Source: Kineococcus siccus
GTDB taxonomy: Bacteria > Actinomycetota > Actinomycetes > Actinomycetales > Kineococcaceae
Assembly (NCBI RefSeq): GCF_009906795.1
Contig: NZ_JAAALN010000005.1
Coordinates: forward strand, 1 to 56,456
Direction: 5' to 3'
Length of the DNA stretch: 56,456 nucleotides
Part shown: one piece after another, positions 53,335-56,456 of the stretch
How the letters are laid out: the number at the start of each line of letters is the position of its first letter
How positions within the stretch are numbered: position 1 is the stretch's first letter
The notes under the pieces: model-generated
The model's database searches: none
The model's input: only the letters and a program-made list of their open reading frames with translations
What the model was told of the DNA's origin: nothing
Position numbers and translations under genes: made by a program

Positions 53335-54360
53335 TCAGCGAGCAGCGGACCCCGCGTCGTCGACGAGCGCGCCCTCGCCCGCGGCCGTCAGCGGGGCGGG
53401 TACCGGCCGTCGTGACCAGCGCGTCGCGAGGATCGACCCGGACACGTTGTGCCACACGGAGAAGATCGCGGCGGGCAGCGCGGCCGCGGGCGCGAAGTAG
53501 ACCGTGGCGAGCGCCGCCGCGAGCCCGGAGTTCTGCATCCCCACCTCGATGCTGATGGCGCGGCGGCTGGCGACCGGCATGCGGGTGAGCCGGCCGACGC
53601 CGTAGCCGAGCGCGAGCCCGCCGACGTTGTGCAGCACGACGGCGAGGACCACGAGGAGGCCGACCTCCAGGAGGGTCGGGGCGCTGCCGGCGACGACCGC
53701 CAGCACCACCGCCGTGATGCCCAGCACGGAGACCAGGGGCAGGACGTCGAGGCAGCGCTCGACCACCCGGGGCACCAGCAGGCGCAGCAGGAGTCCCGCG
53801 ACCACCGGGACGAGCACGATCTGGACGATCGAGCGGAACAGCGCCCAGCCGCTGACGGGCAGGGACTCCCCGACCAGCGCCAGGACCAGCACCGGCGTCA
53901 GGAACGGTGCGAGCAGCGTCGAGACGGACGTCATCGCCACCGACAGCGGAGTGTCTCCCTTGGCGAGGTAGACCATGACGTTGGACGCCGTCCCGCCCGG
54001 CGCGGCACCCACCAGGATCATCCCGGCGGTGAGGACGGACCCGAGGCCGAGCAGGTGGGCGATGCCGAAGCCCAGCAGCGGCATGATCGTGTACTGGGCG
54101 GCGACCCCGAGCAGCAGCGCCCACGGGCGCCGGCCGATGATCGCGAAGTCCGCGGGCCGCATGGTCATCCCCATCCCGAGCATGATCACGCTGAGCAGCC
54201 ACGGGACGGCGGGGGACCAGCCGTCGAAGGCGGTCGGGAACGCCAGGGCGACGGCCCCGGCGGCCAGCACGAGCAGCGCGAACCACCGCCCGACGAACCC
54301 GCTGACCCGGCTCACGGCCGAGCCCGTCCCGACCTCCGTCGTCGTCCTCGTCTGCGTCAC
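53335..54360 (-). CDS. BASS-family sodium-dependent transporter
   Basis: A ten-helix membrane protein of the bile acid:sodium symporter family, the ASBT/YocS-like branch. Diagnostic segments are LLSVIMLGMGMTMRPADFAIIGRRPWALLLGVAAQYTIMPLLGFGIAHLLGL, GMILVGAAPGGTASNVMVYLAKGDTPLSVAMTSVSTLLAPFLTPVLV (the sodium-site Asn/Ser and the GGTASN crossover) and RRAISIEVGMQNSGLAAALATVYF with the conserved EVGMQNSGLA. It has 341 residues from the GTG at 54360. Related to, but clearly distinct from, the protein at 3576-4568, which lacks these motifs. Typical substrates are pantoate or organic anions. Probably co-transcribed with the downstream purine permease (86 bases away). Confidence 0.94.
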   Translation of the reverse strand: MTQTRTTTEVGTGSAVSRVSGFVGRWFALLVLAAGAVALAFPTAFDGWSPAVPWLLSVIMLGMGMTMRPADFAIIGRRPWALLLGVAAQYTIMPLLGFGIAHLLGLGSVLTAGMILVGAAPGGTASNVMVYLAKGDTPLSVAMTSVSTLLAPFLTPVLVLALVGESLPVSGWALFRSIVQIVLVPVVAGLLLRLLVPRVVERCLDVLPLVSVLGITAVVLAVVAGSAPTLLEVGLLVVLAVVLHNVGGLALGYGVGRLTRMPVASRRAISIEVGMQNSGLAAALATVYFAPAAALPAAIFSVWHNVSGSILATRWSRRPVPAPLTAAGEGALVDDAGSAAR

Positions 54361-54759
54361 GGTCGTCGAGCGTGCCACGGCTGCGCGTCGCGTCCCAGCC
54401 GGGCGACCGGCGCGGAGCCGGCGGACAGGCTCGGCGCGGTGGGCGTCGGGGTGGGGAGGTCGAGGTGAGACCCGCACCGACCGTCGACGACGTCACCTCC
54501 CTCGCGGGGTGCGCCCGGCGACCGTGCCGCGGTCCGTCCGGCCGGCCGCAGAGCGCACGATCGGCAGCCACCGGTGTCGCTGCGCGGCAACGCCCCCGGC
54601 GGAGCGAGGCGGTGGTCGACGCCTGAGGTCGGACACGGGGGACCGCCGCCCGGCGCACCGGCGGCGGCCCGTGCGGGTGGTGCGGGTGCGGCGGACGCGC
54701 CGCTGCGGACGGCCCGCCACGCGGTGGCGGCGCGCCGGCCGGCGGGGGAGGGTGGCGCC
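54361..54759. other. Divergent intergenic region with no convincing gene
   Basis: No domain-bearing frame is seen on either strand. One GTG at 54465 with GGGGAGG upstream opens 53 codons starting VRPAPTVDDVTSL, reminiscent of the start of a GNAT acetyltransferase, but codon quality fails after about 17 codons. No promoter pair is clear. Confidence 0.45.
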
Positions 54760-55263
54760 GTGATGGACACCACCGGCGGCCGTCGAGCCGTCCTCGCGCG
54801 GGCGGCGGGCCGCGGTCTGGTCGGCGGCCTGGCCGGTGCGGCCGCGATGGCGGCCGGGCAGGCGGTCGAGCGGGCGGTCACGGGTCGCCCCGCCTCCTAC
54901 GTCGCCGGCCGGACCCTGCTGCTGCTGCTCGGCCGTCGACCCGGCGACGACGAGCGGCCGGTGGCGGCCACGGTCGCGATGCAGGTCGGCACGAGCGTGG
55001 CCCTCGGCGCGCTGCGCGGGGTCTGGCGGGCCAGCGGGCTCGTCGCGGTGCGCGGGCACGTGGCGCAGACGGTGACGAGGATCCTGCTCGACCAGACGCT
55101 CGAGAACGCCACGGGAGCCGGAGCACCGCCCCGCACGTGGCGCCGCGGCGAGGCCGTCGTGGAGGTCCTGCACGCCGCGGTCGCCGCGGTCGCCACCGGG
55201 CTCGTCGTCGAGCGCCTCGTGGACCCGGTGCTGGAGTCGCGGCGGGGGACCGAGAGCCACTGA
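54760..55263 (+). CDS. Hypothetical protein with glycine/alanine-rich hydrophobic segments
   Basis: 167 residues, no family recognised. After MDTTGGRRAVLARAAGR comes a Gly/Ala-rich hydrophobic stretch (GLVGGLAGAAAMAAGQAVE), a possible transmembrane or membrane-associated segment, then ATVAMQVGTSVALGALRGVWRAS, VRGHVAQTVTRILLDQTLENATGAG and AVVEVLHAAVAAVATGLVVERLVDPVL. The arrangement recalls small membrane proteins of the DUF1440/YagU type but this is only an impression. The start is GTG 54760 or ATG 54763, both downstream of GGGGGAGGG at 54744-54752. Codon bias matches the neighbours, which supports a real gene. Confidence 0.65.
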   Translation: MMDTTGGRRAVLARAAGRGLVGGLAGAAAMAAGQAVERAVTGRPASYVAGRTLLLLLGRRPGDDERPVAATVAMQVGTSVALGALRGVWRASGLVAVRGHVAQTVTRILLDQTLENATGAGAPPRTWRRGEAVVEVLHAAVAAVATGLVVERLVDPVLESRRGTESH

Positions 55264-55292
55264 GGGGCCGGCGCGGCCGGTCTCGAGCGCGG

Positions 55293-55454
55293 TCAGGGGC
55301 GCGGCGGGCGCTCCGCCAGGGCGGCGAGGCTGTGGGCGATCGACGTGAGCGCCAGCGCCTGCACCGACTCCCACGTCCCCGCCTTCAGCTTCTCGGCGTT
55401 CGCGGAGGCCTGCTCGGCGTAGCTCTTGGCGGCGGAGACGTCGTGGGTGCTCAT
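55293..55454 (-). CDS. Small helical protein of unknown function
   Basis: 53 residues, MSTHDVSAAKSYAEQASANAEKLKAGTWESVQALALTSIAHSLAALAERP. It is soluble, Ala-rich and probably one or two helices. The ATG at 55454 is preceded on the minus strand by CAGGAT and seven bases, the leaderless geometry; an in-frame ATG at 55463 would add three residues. Good codon bias and a complete small frame argue that it is expressed. It lies between two larger genes and converges on the one at 54760-55263. No function can be given. Confidence 0.6.
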   Translation of the reverse strand: MSTHDVSAAKSYAEQASANAEKLKAGTWESVQALALTSIAHSLAALAERPPRP

Positions 55455-55500
55455 GCCCGCCATCCTGCTGCCCGCCGGCGGCCGGTGTCCGGCCGTCGCG

Positions 55501-56456
55501 TCAGGCCGCGTAGCCCACGACGAGGTCCGTGAGCTCGTCCCCCGTCGCGGCACGCTGCCACGCCCCGAGCACCGCGGCGGCCGCGGGCAGGGCCTGCGTG
55601 TCGTCGCTGAGCACGACCCCGGCCAGCGCGTGCTGCGGCACCAGCACCGCGGCGGCGCGGTAGCCGGGCAGGCGACCGTTGACGTACAGCTGGCCCGACG
55701 GTCCCAGGGCCCAGCCGAGCCCGGCGTCCACGACGTCGTGGGGCGAGGTGCGCACCGCGGCCGTGGTGCGCAGCAGCGCCTCGTCGGCGAGCAGGTGCTC
55801 GGCGAAGGCGAGCAGGTCGTCCACGGTCGAGCACAGCCCCCCGCTGGGCCGCCGCCCCCGCGGGTAGTCCGGCGCGGCCACCTCGCGGCCGGCGTCGCGG
55901 CCCGGCACCAGATCCGGCGGCGGCGCGAACGTGGTCCGCGACATCCCCGCCGGGTCGAGCACGAGGTCGCGGACGGCGCGCTCGAAGGTGGTGCCGTGCA
56001 GGGCCGCGAGCACGGCGCCGGCCAGGAAGTAGTTGCCGTTGTCGTACTCCCACCGGCGGCCCGGGGGCCGGGCGCTGCCCGCGGCGACCACGAGGCGGGC
56101 CACCTCGCCCGCGACCTCGGCTCCGTCCCCCAGCGCGGCGACGGCGGCCGCCGTGACCGCCGGGCGCAGGCCCGACGTCTGGGCCAGCAGGTGCTCCACG
56201 GTCACGCTCCGGTCCGCCCGCCAGTCGGGGGCCAGGCCCGGCAGCACCTCCAGGACGGGCGTCGAGAGCGGCGCCCCCGCGCGGTCCAGCGCGCGCACCG
56301 TGGCGGCGGCGGTCACGGGCTTGGTCAGCGACGCGATGCGGAAGGGGGACGACCCGTCGGCGTCACCGACGGCGCTGACGGTCCGGCGGCCGGCCGCGCT
56401 GCACCCGAGCACCGCGGTGCGGGCCGCACCGTGCAGGGGACCGGGGTCGGGGGAAG
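55501..56456 (-). CDS. Serine hydrolase of the beta-lactamase (class C)/DD-peptidase family, N-terminus outside window
   Basis: A penicillin-binding-protein-like esterase or peptidase. The SxxK motif lies in FRIASLTKPVTAAATVRAL, the YxN motif in WEYDNGNYFLAGAVL, and the third-motif region near VNGRLPGYRAAAVLVP appears as an HG/NG variant. Further family text includes LLAQTSGLRPAV, DLVLDPAGMSRTTF and GGLCSTVDDLLAFAEHLL. The frame continues to the window edge (…PGPLHGAARTAVLGCSAAGR), so the start is not seen and only about 318 residues are visible. No signal peptide can be judged. Substrate unknown; such proteins range from true peptidases to esterases. Confidence 0.9.
   Translation of the reverse strand, partial: SPDPGPLHGAARTAVLGCSAAGRRTVSAVGDADGSSPFRIASLTKPVTAAATVRALDRAGAPLSTPVLEVLPGLAPDWRADRSVTVEHLLAQTSGLRPAVTAAAVAALGDGAEVAGEVARLVVAAGSARPPGRRWEYDNGNYFLAGAVLAALHGTTFERAVRDLVLDPAGMSRTTFAPPPDLVPGRDAGREVAAPDYPRGRRPSGGLCSTVDDLLAFAEHLLADEALLRTTAAVRTSPHDVVDAGLGWALGPSGQLYVNGRLPGYRAAAVLVPQHALAGVVLSDDTQALPAAAAVLGAWQRAATGDELTDLVVGYAA

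Noticed and set aside
50537-53500. Long plus-strand open frame opposite the molybdopterin enzyme and purine permease
   Set aside because: Antisense shadow of two genes with clear domains; no motif of its own.
54465-54626. Short frame starting VRPAPTVDDVTSL behind GGGGAGG, resembling a GNAT acetyltransferase N-terminus
   Set aside because: Only about 17 codons have good bias, the rest lacks any fold, and it stops after 53 residues; at best a remnant.

Overview
The window reads as chromosomal DNA of a high-GC actinomycete. It carries a complete Pup-proteasome locus (arc, dop, pup, prcB, prcA, pafA, pafB, pafC), rbpA, a tatA/tatC pair without a visible tatB, a Ski2-type helicase of the HelY family, and many GTG starts. 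GC at third codon positions is extreme throughout. A Kineococcus/Kineosporiales-like organism would fit, but that is an impression from protein style and gene order, not a demonstrated assignment. I see no tRNA, rRNA, CRISPR array, prophage or replication origin.

Layout. 1-1250: the 3' part of an IS3-family transposase cut by the window edge, followed by about 600 bases of degraded DNA with a possible zapE-like remnant. 1251-4568 (+): M50 protease with CBS domains, tRNA m1A58 methyltransferase TrmI and a BASS-family transporter. 4575-9100 (-): a YihY membrane protein and a kynurenine operon (kynU, kynA, arylformamidase), divergent from arc. 9376-20246 (+): the Pup-proteasome locus, interrupted between arc and dop by a Nudix hydrolase (-) and a MacA/MacB-like ABC efflux set. 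20321-21746: two FKBP prolyl isomerases. 21816-22937 (-): a DUF3866-type protein. 22998-31071 (+): pafB, pafC, a zinc-ribbon protein, a small membrane protein, tatA, tatC, a lipid kinase and helY, as in the M. tuberculosis pafBC-tatAC-helY neighbourhood. 31064-37585: a 5'-3' exonuclease (-), an LppX/LprG-like lipoprotein, an amidohydrolase, lnt and fxsA. 37753-41935 (-): rbpA, an Atg22-like MFS protein, a glycerophosphodiesterase and a VanY-type peptidase. 42197-56456: accessory metabolism and transport, namely a PucR-type regulator, TerC, a P1/DmpA peptidase, an MpaB-family oxygenase, a nitroreductase, an aldolase, a nucleoside hydrolase, a flavin reductase, a membrane-anchored molybdopterin oxidoreductase, an AzgA purine permease, a second BASS transporter, small proteins and a truncated serine hydrolase.

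How the genes work together. Pup ends in Gln, so Dop must deamidate it before PafA can ligate it; Arc, with a C-terminal GQYL tail, unfolds pupylated proteins into the PrcA/PrcB core; PafB and PafC are the WYL-type regulators. The kyn operon turns tryptophan into N-formylkynurenine, kynurenine and anthranilate. Lnt acylates lipoproteins, of which at least three are encoded nearby (MacA-like, FKBP, LppX-like). TatA/TatC could export the twin-arginine-like molybdopterin enzyme encoded further on.

Regulation. The clearest pattern is a TANNNT -10 hexamer 5-7 bases before the start codon of many genes, implying leaderless mRNAs. Others are a SigR-type GGAAC-N18-GTT promoter upstream of rbpA, strong hairpin terminators at unit boundaries, a hairpin that would hide the kynU ribosome binding site, and a near-consensus TTGACA-N16-TAGCTT promoter at 34978 followed by about 340 bases without a convincing gene. 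I found no clearly unprecedented multi-gene system. The best novelty candidates are the extra N-terminal domain on the formamidase, the in-frame minisatellite in kynA, the MacAB-type insertion in the Pup locus and the orphan promoter.
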